Assembly (NCBI GenBank): GCA_025618425.1
Contig: CM046851.1
Coordinates: forward strand, 7,925,969 to 7,989,968
Source of the DNA: Heliocidaris tuberculata
Taxonomy: Eukaryota > Echinodermata > Echinoidea > Camarodonta > Echinometridae
Length of the DNA stretch: 64,000 nt
Direction of reading: 5' to 3'
Shown here: piece by piece, positions 41,801-55,020 of the stretch
Layout: the number at the start of each line of letters is the position of its first letter
Numbering within the stretch: the stretch's first letter is position 1
Position numbers and translations under genes: made by a program
The notes under the pieces: model-generated
Database searches by the model: none
What the model saw: the letters and a program-made list of their open reading frames with translations, nothing else
Told to the model about the DNA's origin: nothing

Positions 41801-44800
41801 GGGTGTGAAAACATTTCGGATCAGTAAGGAGAATGTCCCATGTCTTTTTTTCTTCTTGTTTTGTTGAATTGTCCACCTTGTTTTCTATGTGACTGTTTTT
41901 GTTCTTTTTTTAATGAATGTTACCTCATTGGCTGCTGCATGAATTCAAGCTAAAAGACTAGACCATACTAGAATAGTAAAGAGGAGGCTATAATAGAGTA
42001 GGCTTACTAGAACCTTCCTTAATTCTTAGAATAGTGCCTAGATTTCCTAACCCTGTGCTTAGATACTCTATCTGTGCTAGCTGGGAAATGTGCATGCACT
42101 GATCTTTCATGCATTCAGTCTATTAACCCCACACATATGCTTAAAATGCATCTCCATGTGAGTTCGCACTGTGCATGTTGTTGCCCTTGCCTATTGGCTT
42201 GGGTCAGAGCTGCTGTCCACACTGCCTGTGGCTTATTCATATCTGGCTGGAGGGCTTAGACTTGCTACCCAGGCTGTTTGTCAGTTGATAGTGAAGTGAC
42301 TTAATGTGATTAACACCACAGGAGCCTGGCAAACCAGCAGAGCACCGAGAAACAACATGGGATGAGACAACCAGATCTGAGGTAAGAAGGAGACAGATTG
42401 TTCAAGTTTCAGCAAATCTTTGCAATATTAAGCTGGGAGTAAAAGAGCTTGAAATATTTCTGTGTTTGCTAATGTTACTGCATTGGAGTTTGTGCTCTTT
42501 GGCAATGGAGTTCCATAAAGCAATTAGACAAAAGATGATTTACCTCTGCTTTGGGATATCAAGGTTCTTTGAACAGTTGCTTAGATTAGTTATGACTTGG
42601 TGAATGTAATTTTTTTACCCCAATATTCTATGCCTGTACTTCATGAATATAATGTGGTAACCCATTATTTGGAGGATTATCTTTGATATCCATGTATGAA
42701 TGACATGTAATATTATTGTTTGCAAAATGAAAACATGCTTGTGTGCTCCAGAAGAGTAAGAAGAAGACTGCAACCAAATTAACTTTTAAGTGGTCAGGTG
42801 TACCAGTAGCCATAGACATATATCGTGAAATATTGCTTGTAGCCGACAGGAGAGCTGAGATATATATATATATGTATATACGAATGAGCATACTAATAAT
42901 AGATAAACATTGGCACCTTTATATATATATATGGGGACATGTACTATGTGGGTAAGATCCAAAAGTGGTCAATGATGCACAGTATGCATGTAAACTCACC
43001 TCATTCTCTCTGTAGACAATAACAAGGACAGTGAAAACTGTTGAGCAGGAGATCATCACCCAGGAAAGTAGCAGGATTGAGACCAAGAAAGACATTCCTG
43101 AAGAGCCATCATACCCATCTGAAGAATACAAAGAAACTGAAACAAAAGAACCAGAGGAGCCCAAAGCACCTGCGCCAGTTGAGACCTTTGAAACTGAGGT
43201 CAAAGAAACAGAAAAATGGACAGAGTCTGAGGCAGTAGCTCTGACACAGTCTCAGGTTCAACAGGACATTCCAGTAAAAGAGTCTGAGAAAGAGCCAGAG
43301 GAGAAAAAAGAAGTGGTTCTAGAACATGACATACAAACAAAAGTACAGCAATATGAAAAACTAACTGAAACTGTGAAGCCATATGAAGAACCTGTGGTGG
43401 AACACAGGGAGATAGATGAAAATTCAAAGACACAGGACACTACATTTCCCCAAGATCTCGACCTCCAAAGCAAAGACCAAGATGTTCCATTAGAACGTAT
43501 GGTTCAATCTCCTGAGCCTGTAACTAGTCCAGAGGCTCAGCAGAAGGAAGTTACCTATGGTTATGAACAGCAAAGAGAAGTAACAGTGATAACACAGACA
43601 ACCAAGGTCGAAAAGAAGACAGACGTAGTAGAATTTCAAGAAGAGAGGAAGTTTGATGAGCAAGAACAGGAGCCACAAGTCTCTGAGCCCGCTCCTGAAG
43701 AGCAAGAGTCTTCGGCTCAGAACCTTCCGGACTTTGACAAACCCATTAAAGTTCAACAAGTGCATGAGAAAGAAACACTCCTTGAGCCAACAACACATGC
43801 TGCAATTGAAGAAAAGACATTTGAATATGATGAGCAAACACAGGACACTACTGAAGAGACTGTCCAGGATGAACCTAGGCCAACTGAATTCAAAGAACCT
43901 TCTGATGAACCTGTGATTGAGATGGATAAAGTAGAGGAAGTTAGAGAAGAAGTTGAAGAAGCTCCCGAATCCTTGATAAATGAGCCTTCACCAAAAGAAC
44001 ATGAGGAAGTTACACATTATCAAGAGACAGTTACTACTACAGTAATAACTAGGACTGAAATTCAGGGAGATGCAGGAGAAGAAGAAGTAGATGGTGGTAT
44101 GTTCAGTAAGCCAACTGTTCCTGAAGATAGGAAAGAAGCAGTAGACATTCCTGGAGAACAAGTGAGGGAATATGTTTCAAATGTTGTTGATTCTGCTATC
44201 ATCAAGGAACAGTCTCGTCCAGAATTTCTAGATCAAGCAGAAGAACCGGCAGTTGAATCTGATTTGATTCCAGAATCTCCAATAGGTGATGACTCCCATA
44301 CCAGTACAACAGTCCTGGAGAGAGAAACAGACAAGATTGTAATCAAAGATACAATTCAGATTATTGAGAAAAAGCAGGTAGTCTTTGATGATGAACCTGA
44401 AGAGGAACAACCACCAACTGACTCAATTCCTGAAGTATCTGAAGATGTTCCTAGAGAAGCTGAAACTGAAGAGGAACAATTAACAGCTGTTCCCTCAGAC
44501 TTACTTCCTGAAGCTCCTGCAGATGTTCCTAAAGAGGATGAACCCCAAATTAGTACGACATACATAGAGAAAGAAACACATGAGGTTGTAGTCAAAGAAG
44601 CAGTTCAGATTATTGAGAAGAAACAGGTAGTCTTTGATGATGAACCTGAAGAAGAGCAAGTACCAACTGTTAAATCTGACTCAGTTCTCGAAGCTCCTGA
44701 AAAAGTTCCTAAAGAAGATAAACCTGAAGAGGAACAAGTACCAACTGTTACCTCAGACTTGCTTCCTGAAGCTCCTGAAGATGTTCCTAAACAAGATGAT

Positions 44801-47800
44801 TCTGGGATTAGTACGACATACACAGAGAAGGAAACACATGACGTTGTAGTCAAAGAAGTGGTTCAGAGTATTGAGAAGAAACAGGTAGTCTTTGATGATA
44901 AACCTAAAAAAGAGCTAGTACCAACTGTTACTGCAGACTCAGTTCCCGAAGCTCCTGGAAATGTTTCTAAAGGAGTTGAACCTGAAGAGGAACAATTACC
45001 AGCTGTTACCTCAAAATTGCTTCCTGAAGCTCCTGAAGATGTTCCTAAAGAAGATGAACCCCAAATTAGTACGACATACACAGAGAAAGAAACACATGAG
45101 GTTGTAGTCAAAGAAGCGGTTCAGAGTATTGAGAAGAAACAGGTAGTCTTTGATGATGAACCTGAAGAAGAGCAAGTACCAACTGTTACCTCTGATTCAG
45201 TTCTCAAAGCTCCTGAAAAAGTTCCTAAAGAAGATGAACCTGAAGAGGAACAAGTACCAATTGTTACCTCAGACTTGCTTCCTGAAGCTCCTGAAGATGT
45301 TCCTAAAGAAGATCAACCTCAAATTAGTACGACATACACAGAGAAAGAAACACATGAGGTTGTAGTCAAAGAAGCAGTTCAGATTATTGAGAAGAAACAG
45401 GTAGTTTTTGATGATGAACCTGAAGAAGAGAAAGTAACAACTGTTATCTCTGACTCAGTTCTCGAAGCTCCTGAAAAAATTCCTAAAGAAGGTAAACCTG
45501 AAGAGGAACAAGTACCAACAATTCCCTCGGACTCGCTTCCTGAAGCTCCTGAAGATGTTCCTCAAGAAGATGCACCCCAAATTAGTACGACATACACAGA
45601 GAAAGAAACACATGAGGTCGTAGTCAAAGAAGCGGTTCAGATTATTGAGAAGAAACAAATAGTCATTGATGATGAACCTGAAGAAGAGAAAGTAACAACT
45701 GTTATCTCCGACTCAGTTCTAGAAACTCCTGAAAAAGTTCCTAAAGAAGATAAACCTGAAGAGGAACAATTACCAACTGTTACCTCAGACTTGCTTCCTG
45801 AAGCTCCTGAAGATGTTCCTAAAGAAGATCAACCTCAAATTAGTACGACATACACAGAGAAAGAAACACATGAGGTTGTAGTCAAAGAAGCAGTTCAGAT
45901 TATTGAGAAGAAACAGGTAGTTTTTGATGATGAACCTGAAGAAGAGAAAGTAACAACTGTTATCTCTGACTCAGTTCTCGAAGCTCCTGAAAAAATTCCT
46001 AAAGAAGGTAAACCTGAAGAGGAACAAGTACCAACAATTCCCTCGGACTCGCTTCCTGAAGCTCCTGAAGATGTTCCTCAAGAAGATGCACCCCAAATTA
46101 GTACGACATACACAGAGAAAGAAACACATGAGGTCGTAGTCAAAGAAGCGGTTCAGATTATTGAGAAGAAACAAATAGTTATTGATGATGAACCTGAAGA
46201 AGAGCAAGTACCAACTGTTCAGTCTGACTCAGTTCTCGAAGCTCCTGAAAAAATTCCTAAAGAAGATAAACCTGAAGAGGAACAAGTACCAACTGTTACT
46301 TCAGACTCGCTTCCTGAAGCTCCTAAAGATGTTCCTGAAGATGATGAACCCCAAATTAGTACGACATACACAGAGAAAGAAACACATGAGGTCGTAGTCA
46401 CAGAAGCAGTTCAGATTATTGAGAAGAAACAAATAGTCATTGATGATGAACCTGATGAAGAGAAAGTAACAACTGTTATCTCTGACTCAGTTCTAGAAAC
46501 TCCTGAAAAAGTTCCTAAAGAAGATAAACCTGAAGAGGAACAAGTACCGACTGTTACCTCAGACTCACTTCCTGAAGCTCCTGAAGATGTTCCTGAAGAA
46601 GATGAACCCAAAATTAGTACAACATACACAGAGAAAGAAACACATGAGGTCGTAGTCAAAGAAGCAGTTCAGATTATTGAGAAGAAACAAATAGTCATTG
46701 ATGATGAACCTGAAGAAGAGAAAGTAACAACTGTTATCTCTGACTCAGTTCTCGAAACTCCTGAAAAAGTTCCTAAAGAAGATAAACCTGAGGAGGAACA
46801 AGTACCAACTGTTACTTCAGATTCGCTTCCTGAAGCTCCTAAAGATGTTCCTGAAGAAGATGAACCCCAAATTAGTACGACATACACAGAGAAAGAAACA
46901 CATGAGGTTGTAGTCAAAGAAGCAGTTCATATTATTGAGAAGAAACAAATAGTCATTGATGATGAACCTGAAGAAGAGAAAGTTACAACTGTTATCTCTG
47001 ACTCAGTTCTAGAAACTCCTGAAAAAGTTCCTAAAGAAGATGAACCTGAAGAGGAACAAGTACCAACTGTTACCTCAGTCTCACTTCCTGAAGCTCCTGA
47101 AGATGTTCCTGAAGAAGATGAACCCCAAATTAGTACAACATACACAGAGAAAGAAACACATGAGGTTATAGTCAAAGAGACTGTGGAGATTATTGAGAAG
47201 AAGCAAATAGTTTTTGATGATGAATTTGTCGCAAGACCAGAGGAGGAACAGAAACAGGTTGATTATGATGACCTCAGACTTGATGAAACCCAACCAGACA
47301 CATCAGTGCAGGAACCAACTGAAGCCCCAGAAGAACCTGTCATTGGTGAAGACATCATTATTGAAGAAAAGGCTAAACCAACTGAAGAGACAGACCTGCA
47401 GCATTTACAGGTTGAGGAGGTACGGCAGGAAGACATACCGGAAGAGATCACAAAGGAGCCAGCAGAAGAGTCTACAGAGCCTGCACATGATATGACATTA
47501 CATAGAAGGGAAGAATTTACTACACAGAACTTAGAATTCCTTGGTGCACCTGAATATGAGGAAGAAGATATATCAACATCCATGGAGGTGATGCCTTCAG
47601 AGAGAGAGAATGTAGAAGGTGATGACGATTTCCTTGAAGATATCCAGGAAGAACCAGAAAGTGAAATTCCTCTAGATGATAGAGAGAAATATGACATCGC
47701 TCCTGCAGAGACCACATACATGTATGAAGAGAGGACACAGCATGTCATCATATCGGATGAACAAGTAGAGCCAGCATCTGTCATTTCAGAGTCTCATGAG

Positions 47801-50800
47801 GAAAGCATCTCTGAAGAGCGAATTGGAGAAAAATCGGTAACTACAGAGTTCAAGCAAACAGTATTGCATGAGGAGATACACCACCTTACAAGCGATACTC
47901 CATTGGATGTGCAAGATGACACCCAGACACAAGATGACGAACCAAGAGATGTTATTCATGAAGTTGTTGAACAGACTGAAGTAACAGCAGCCCACTCTGA
48001 GGTGTATATACCAACTGAACTTATTGTAGACCAAACAAAAGTTGAAGAAGAGACCATTCCTGAAGCAACTGAAAAGATTTCACAAGAAATTGGTAGTGAG
48101 TTTGAGACAAGTGTCGAAACTAGAGACTCTTTATCTATTCATGAAGCAACCCCTAGACCTGAAGAGGAATCAGTCAGTGAGGAGCGAAGAGGAGAGAAAG
48201 TTGTGACTTCAACCTTCAAAGAAACTGTTTTGCAAGAAGAAATACACAGTCTTGTAGAGGACTTTCCTCATGATGTGGCAGAGGAGTCGGGAGTCCCGAA
48301 GGAAGAAGTCAGAGATTCTATTCATGAAACCGTTCAGCAGACCACTGTGACATCAACTCACACTGAGATACAAAGGCTGTCTACACTTCCAGTGACTGAC
48401 AGGGATGTAGAAGAGATGCACATGGAAGAAGAACAAACACAGCCAACCAATGCAGAATTAGAAGATCTCTCACCCCGTGAAGAGGGTATGACATCAGAGG
48501 ATGTAGAAGAATTACAGGAAGATCAGCAAGGTCATATTGCTGGAAATGGAAGTTACTCTCATGAGACCACAACAGAGGAGACAAGAACTACAGTGGTAAC
48601 AAGAGAAGTAAGGTTTATTGAAGATGTCAAGGTTGATGCTAGTGAACCAGAAGACGAGGCACACTTAGCTGAAGAACCTGATATGACCGAACATGATATC
48701 TCCATCGATGAAGACCAATCAGATGATTCAGATATGATTCCAGAGATCAAGTTAGACTTGCAATCTGATGAGATTGTTCAAGATGATGATGTCCTGGCAG
48801 AGAGACGAGCCAGAGACCATGGATACCTCATTGAGCCTGATCCACCAACAGAAGAAAGTGAGATCATCCTGGGTGAAGATGGGATCCTTGGAGAGCAACT
48901 TGGTGTGGATGATGATGAAGACTTGGATGCCAAGACAGAGAGTATCAGCTACATGGAAGAACAAGTGGATGAGACACCACTGGCAAGGGAAGACCAGCCA
49001 GAGGTAGAGAGTAGTCCAGCTTATTATGACATCCAAACATCGGTGGCTTCAGATATCCCTGTTGTGGAGGATGATGGTCAACAGAGGCCAGAAAGCAAAC
49101 AGGAAGAATCTGATGATGTGACATCATATAAAACAATTGAACAAGCAATGGTCATTGAAGGGGAAGTGTATCTTGAATCTGAACCAAGAGGAGAAAGAGA
49201 TCCAGCTGGTGAAGAAATGCCACCTGTTGATCATGAGCCAGCCGCAGTACCAGAAGATGGTAGAAGCACTCCAGACATTCTTGACATCACCGGTGAATAT
49301 GCCACCAGTTACACACATGTTGAGATGACCCAGCAATCATATCAGATTGATGAGCCTTCATCCCCACTGGACATTTCACGTGAAGAAGACAGAGAAACTT
49401 CAAGAGAACAAGAACAGGTGGAATTGGAGACAGAAGATGTTAAGGAAGGTGCGGCACTTGCAGCTGTTGAGCAACAATATCTTGTTGACACACCAGCTTC
49501 AGAAACCAATGTCCATGATCAATGGGTAGAAACACAAGTAGGAGATGCCACTATGAGGACCCGACAAACCCACACAGAAGACACCTACACAGATGAAACA
49601 GAAGATGGCCAAACAGTATACACAAGGCACGTTGTGACTGAAACCAGAGTTATTACCAGCAGTGGACCCTTAGTAGAAGGTATGATGCATCCTGCAGAAT
49701 ATCCTGAGGAATTGGTCATCCAAGCTCAGCCTCCTTCTCCAGATTCCTTACACACACCTGAAATCCAGGAACTTCCTGACACTCCAGAATCCTCGACCCA
49801 TGAAGGTTCTACTGGACCCACAGACCATCAAGGGTTCTGCTATGAGTCCATGGATGTTACACAATCAGCAACTGAATCGACACAGGTTGTTGTAGACAAT
49901 GAGGTGGTAGGCCATCAAGTTGAGGACCAGGAGGAGCCACAAGAAGCACCACTGTTAGATGGCCCAACTGAATCAGATTACTATGATCAAAACTTGATTG
50001 GTGTCTCACAGCAGCAAGAATATGAGTATCAGGAGGAAGAGCCTGAACCAGAAATCATCGACTCCCCTCAAGATGTTGAACTTCCAGAAGGAGAGGACAT
50101 ACCTCCTCAGCAGTACTCGGATTTGGCTCTACAGCAGGAGGTCAGTGCAAGTCTTTCACATGAACAAGCTCCAGGAGATGTAGAACATCATGAAACGATG
50201 GTCCAGGAATCCCATGTTCAGTTGTCAGTATACTCTGAAAGGCAGTCTGTCCCTGCTTATGACACTGAAACATTTGATGTGGAGGAGGATGATCGTGCTG
50301 ATTCCGTTGTCAGCCCAAGACCACCTGAGCCTGTGTCAGAGGTTGAGACGCAACTGCCTCCCACTGAAATGAATGTTCTAGAGAGCTCACCAGCTCCAGA
50401 ACCTGAAACTGAGCAAGTTGAAGAAGGTGCTGTTGGCGATGAGGTTGATAGTCCTACAAAGCCGTACAAGGGACAGATGCCTGTTCCAACAACTCCAGAA
50501 ACCGAAGGTTCAGAGGGACCTCCAAAATCTCCCCAAGGATCAGTCGATGATCAGTCCACTCATGTCGTAACCCACGAGGAGTTTGAGACCAAACAAGAAG
50601 ATGGTGGCGTGGTCAAGAAATCTGTACACGTCACTCGCACTACATTCCGCAGAGAGGTCAGCTTCCCCGGTGAGAGTGTCCAAAGTGGTGAGGCCATCCT
50701 TCAGACCAGATCTGTCTCCGAGTTTCTAGCAGGTCCTGAGCAGCAGACCCAGCTGAGATCAAGAGAGGTATTAAGACAAGACTCTCAGAGCACATCCCTC

Positions 50801-53800
50801 CGCACAGTTTCTCACGCCTTGCATGAAAGTAACCATGGTTCCAACCTACTGACTTGGTTGTCAAGTATTGACCCCAAGGTCCTTGTTGTTTGCCTTGGTT
50901 TGTTGATTGTAACATTACTTATGTTTCTTTGAGGATTCAATTGAAAGCATCTTTCCTCTTGTAACTTTTTCTTTTGATTTACTGCATGCTGATTTTGCAT
51001 ATGTATGTAACCAAGGCAATATGATTTCATGTTGTGCAATGCATTACATTAATTTAACTTGCTAAACTTTTTGTTTGCATTTTTAGCTTTAAAGGATTAA
51101 TTTTCTAATGTAATGGAAAATAGTTTACATGAAAAAAGGTTACATAGCATAACACATGCACTAAAATTAACATTGCATCTAAAACTTAGCAATATCATAA
51201 TGTGCATTAGGAGCTTTACATGTTCGGTGATATAACTACATCAAGTAATGTGCCTTAATTGATCTAAAACACAAAATAAACTTATGAAAATGCATTATCT
51301 TGCTAAATTATTTGTGCATATGTTTATCCAAAGTATTCAGCTTAAAATTTCTATTCTAAAATAGAAATTAATAGCATTAAAGGATGAAAGGCCACATTTG
51401 TATGCAGTAAAATAACAATGCAATTGAATTTGAAATGGTCAAGTGCAATAAGAGCGTTATTTATTAGAATATTTAATATATGATCAAGTTAATCTTTACA
51501 AATTGTGTGTAATGAAATTTATATGTATTCCTCAGTTTATATAAACAGGATGAGAAATATCAGTATAATTGAACATGCTTCTCATAATACAAAATAATTG
51601 GAATAAGGAAATTGCACAAAAATTAACATAGTATATTCTGATTTGATAGCGGTATGTTAAGTGCAATATGAGCTTTATTTTAACATGATATTAATCAAAT
51701 AATCTTCAAACAGTATTGGATGGACTGTGCCTTGATTGACCTGATAATGGTAATTAATTAAAAATAGAGTAAAAACTTATACATTGAGAGAATAAGACGC
51801 ACAAAAAACATTGAAACATTGTGTGTTTGGAAAGTCTTATATTTTAGATATATTACATACCAAAGAATATACTGTGGTTATATATTTTTGATGATGAAAA
51901 TTATGACAATCTTTTTTCTAGTGAAAAGGATTTATTATTATTTTTAAAAATATTATTGCTTCTTTTAAAGATCTATCAACTCATAGATTTAACATAAAAA
52001 ATAATGGTGTTCTTAAAGATGTTCATTTTTCCCCAGTAAATGCTAACTATATCTTCAGTAAATTTGATAGTTTACATTTCAAGTACTGATGCATATACAT
52101 GTATGTTTCCATACTGAATAAGACTTCTCCATATCATAAATTGATGTTTACCATTGTAGAAAACTGTCATAAACTAATGCATACTGTAAAGATACATTAA
52201 GAAACCCACTGAATACTGAATTATCTGATTCACATGGTGATGGGTTAATGAGTATGACAGACAAAATCCAAATCATGCAAATGATTATGAAAAACAAAAT
52301 CAAATCAATGCAGATTTTTTGTGATACACGTAACAACAGTTGTTGTTGTTTTTTTTTTGGGGGGGAATATTCTTTTATTTTGGTTTATTTTTATTCTTTC
52401 TGTTATCATTTGATCGTAGCATATGCTTCCTGTGTATTGAGTATAAGCGTAATCCATTATTTTTGTCAATGTTATTAATGCATGTCGAGGAAATATAATT
52501 TCTTGTTGCAGTTATGCTTTCTGATAATAGATAATAAATATGAATTGCAAAGGAGACTTTTATTTTGTTTATATGTTATTTTATCTTGTTTTGTGACTAA
52601 CAATTGTCCCATGTAATGTTATTTCATAATTAACTTTTTATTTGTCCCTCGTCCTACATGGAAACATATTTAACCATTACTAATTATTGCAGTGTTTTAT
52701 CCTCTAACACATCTAAAATCTTTTCAGAAAAATACTTTTTTTTATGGTGGCGGTGATGGTACTTTTTTCATAGCAAATCATTTATAAGAAATTTCTTCTC
52801 CTCAGTCATTAACATTCTATTTGTGATAGGTACAAAATGCAGAACAATAGTATATTTGATTAAATTCTTTTTGTATACCCATTTGGAAGATTTTTGAACT
52901 ATTGAAATGTTTATTATGAGATTTTGCAATCCTCTTGAGTTCTTTTGATTCCTCTGACAATATCTGTCTGTATTTACTGAATTTGCTTTTCCCTCACCCC
53001 CAAAAGAGCGCAAGAATTCCGTTAAATGCCTCATATGTTTTATAGTTTCAGTAGAGTCAGACAAAAGTTGGATATTAAAGAGAATGCATTTACATAAAGT
53101 CATATTGATAATTAAGTATGCAACTCATTGAGACTAGTGATACTGATACTTTTAAAAAAAAAGATTTCTTAATGCTCTTCTTATTTTCAGCATGCTTTTT
53201 TGCATTCATTTCTGTTTGTGCCTTGCCTTACATTGTTTTATAGTTGTGCTTTTAAAATTCCTTGCATGTTACAGAAAATCCCCAAGGTTTGCTGCGTGGT
53301 AATAATTGACACTTCCCACATTTAATTGCTAATTCTTTGCCTTTAAGCATAATCAACTGCAACATGCGTTTTGTTTTGATATTCATGAGAAACCATTGGA
53401 AAAATGCAACTTTTTCACCTCCTCACATTCTAAATGAGTCTCTCCATTCTCTTTCTGCCATGTGGGAACTCTGGAGATTTGTTTTAAACCATAGTGGAAA
53501 GTGTAAATGCTTCCCTGTTCCCTATAGAATGGATAAGATGAGTTCCACGATATCACATGACATGAGTGTTATTTTGGGGGGTTTGTTTTGACAATTCACT
53601 TTTGAATAAAACAATGAATGTTATGACAAAGGGGGAATTAGACAATAACTGGGAAGGAATAGTACATGCTTTAAAAAAATTGTAATGGCTATTTGTAGTT
53701 CCTTGTGCTTGCTTCATGGAATGGTAGTTTTTAAACCTGTAGCATCATATGTACCTGAAGAATCATGCACTCAGTAAGGTAGTGTTAAAAAAAGCTTACC

Positions 53801-54960
53801 ATAGCACCTGTCCGAAAGTTTGGTTCAGTCCACCTCCTTGTTCATGTTTTACCATGTTTTTTTTCTCGAATAAATCTTGTTATTTTTCATCATTGTCTCA
53901 CCCCCATTTTAGGAGATGGAAGAATCCAGTCCGCAGATATCTGAGGTACCGTTCGGATCAGAAGACTACATAGTTACTATCCTTTACCTTTCCTTTCTTT
54001 TCTTTTATTTACCTCTTGAGACAATATATTCTGTTTTCTGCTGCATGAAACCAATATTTGAAAAATATATATTATGTATTGTGGCATGCTAGTGTCATGT
54101 GGCAGCCAATTATTAATTTGAAAATTAATTATTTGTGTCTTCATGATACATTCATATGAATTTCATCTTTCAGTTTTGATTTTTTTTCTTCCCCCTTATA
54201 TCCTTTCCTTAATATTGAGTAAACCTGTCTCACCATCTTTCTATCTTCCCCATCTCTTTCTTTCATCTGTCTCTTTTATTTCTCTCTGTTTCTTTCATGG
54301 CCATATGTCTGCCTTCCTCTCACCTTCTTTCTGAATCCTCTTCGCTGTCTCTCTGTCTTTCTTGCTCTAACTGCTCCACCTTGCCCTTGTGCATCTGTCT
54401 TTTTTGCTCTCACTACCTCCGTCTTTCTCCTCTATCTCTTTAATTCTTCTCTGTTCATTCACTTTCACACTTTTTATTCAATCTTTGTTGGTTTCCCTGA
54501 ATTCTCTTCCTTTCCATCTTCGTTCACTTGTAGAACATACAGGCCTATACCTGTATTCTGGTGTTTTGTTTATATTAGACTCTCATAATTTGACCGATTT
54601 CAAGTTGCCTAGCTCTAAGATAAGCGCAACATTCAGAAACATGTATTTTCCCTATTCTATTGTATAATATCATCTTCCATCTATATTTTTGATTTTTTTT
54701 TGTTGTCAGTTCTTTTTCCTTTGCTCTGATTATTATTTTCTTATATCTTATCCTCCTTTCACCCACGACCCTTTGAAATGGTCTGCTGAGAGCCAAAAGG
54801 GCATTGACCAATAGCTCTGTACATATTTACATAGAGTTAACACCCTTCTTGCTCTCACCTGACAAAATGTTTTCTACAAAATCTTTAAAAAGATTATCTT
54901 GACCCTGCATCGTTTCCAACTGTTGTGTTCTTGGGAGAGGTGTTAATGCTAGAGAGTGAG

Positions 54961-55020
<60 letters not shown>

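Larger units (their letters stand above)
50933..52540 (+). other. Probable 3' UTR of the giant-exon isoform
   Basis: AT-rich after the stop. AATAAA occurs at 51275-51280 and at 52533-52538. Which one is used cannot be told from sequence. No coding signal. Confidence 0.5.

Noticed and set aside
42753..42798. Candidate exon after tgtgctccag ([15 protein letters not shown])
   Set aside because: Its donor would be phase 1, incompatible with the phase-0 acceptor of the giant exon.
44356..47175. Series of 82-residue reading frames on the minus strand, repeating every 258 bp
   Set aside because: They are antisense shadows of the tandem array; their regularity follows from the repeat and the low frequency of antisense stops.
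44300..47220. Could the tandem array be a CRISPR or satellite?
   Set aside because: Repeats are contiguous, coding and in frame within a eukaryotic exon, without spacers.
47418..47423. Another GAG|GTA site inside the giant exon
   Set aside because: In frame, but the context is ordinary coding sequence and there is no functional reason such as removal of a distinct C-terminal segment; many such words are expected in Glu/Val-rich coding DNA.
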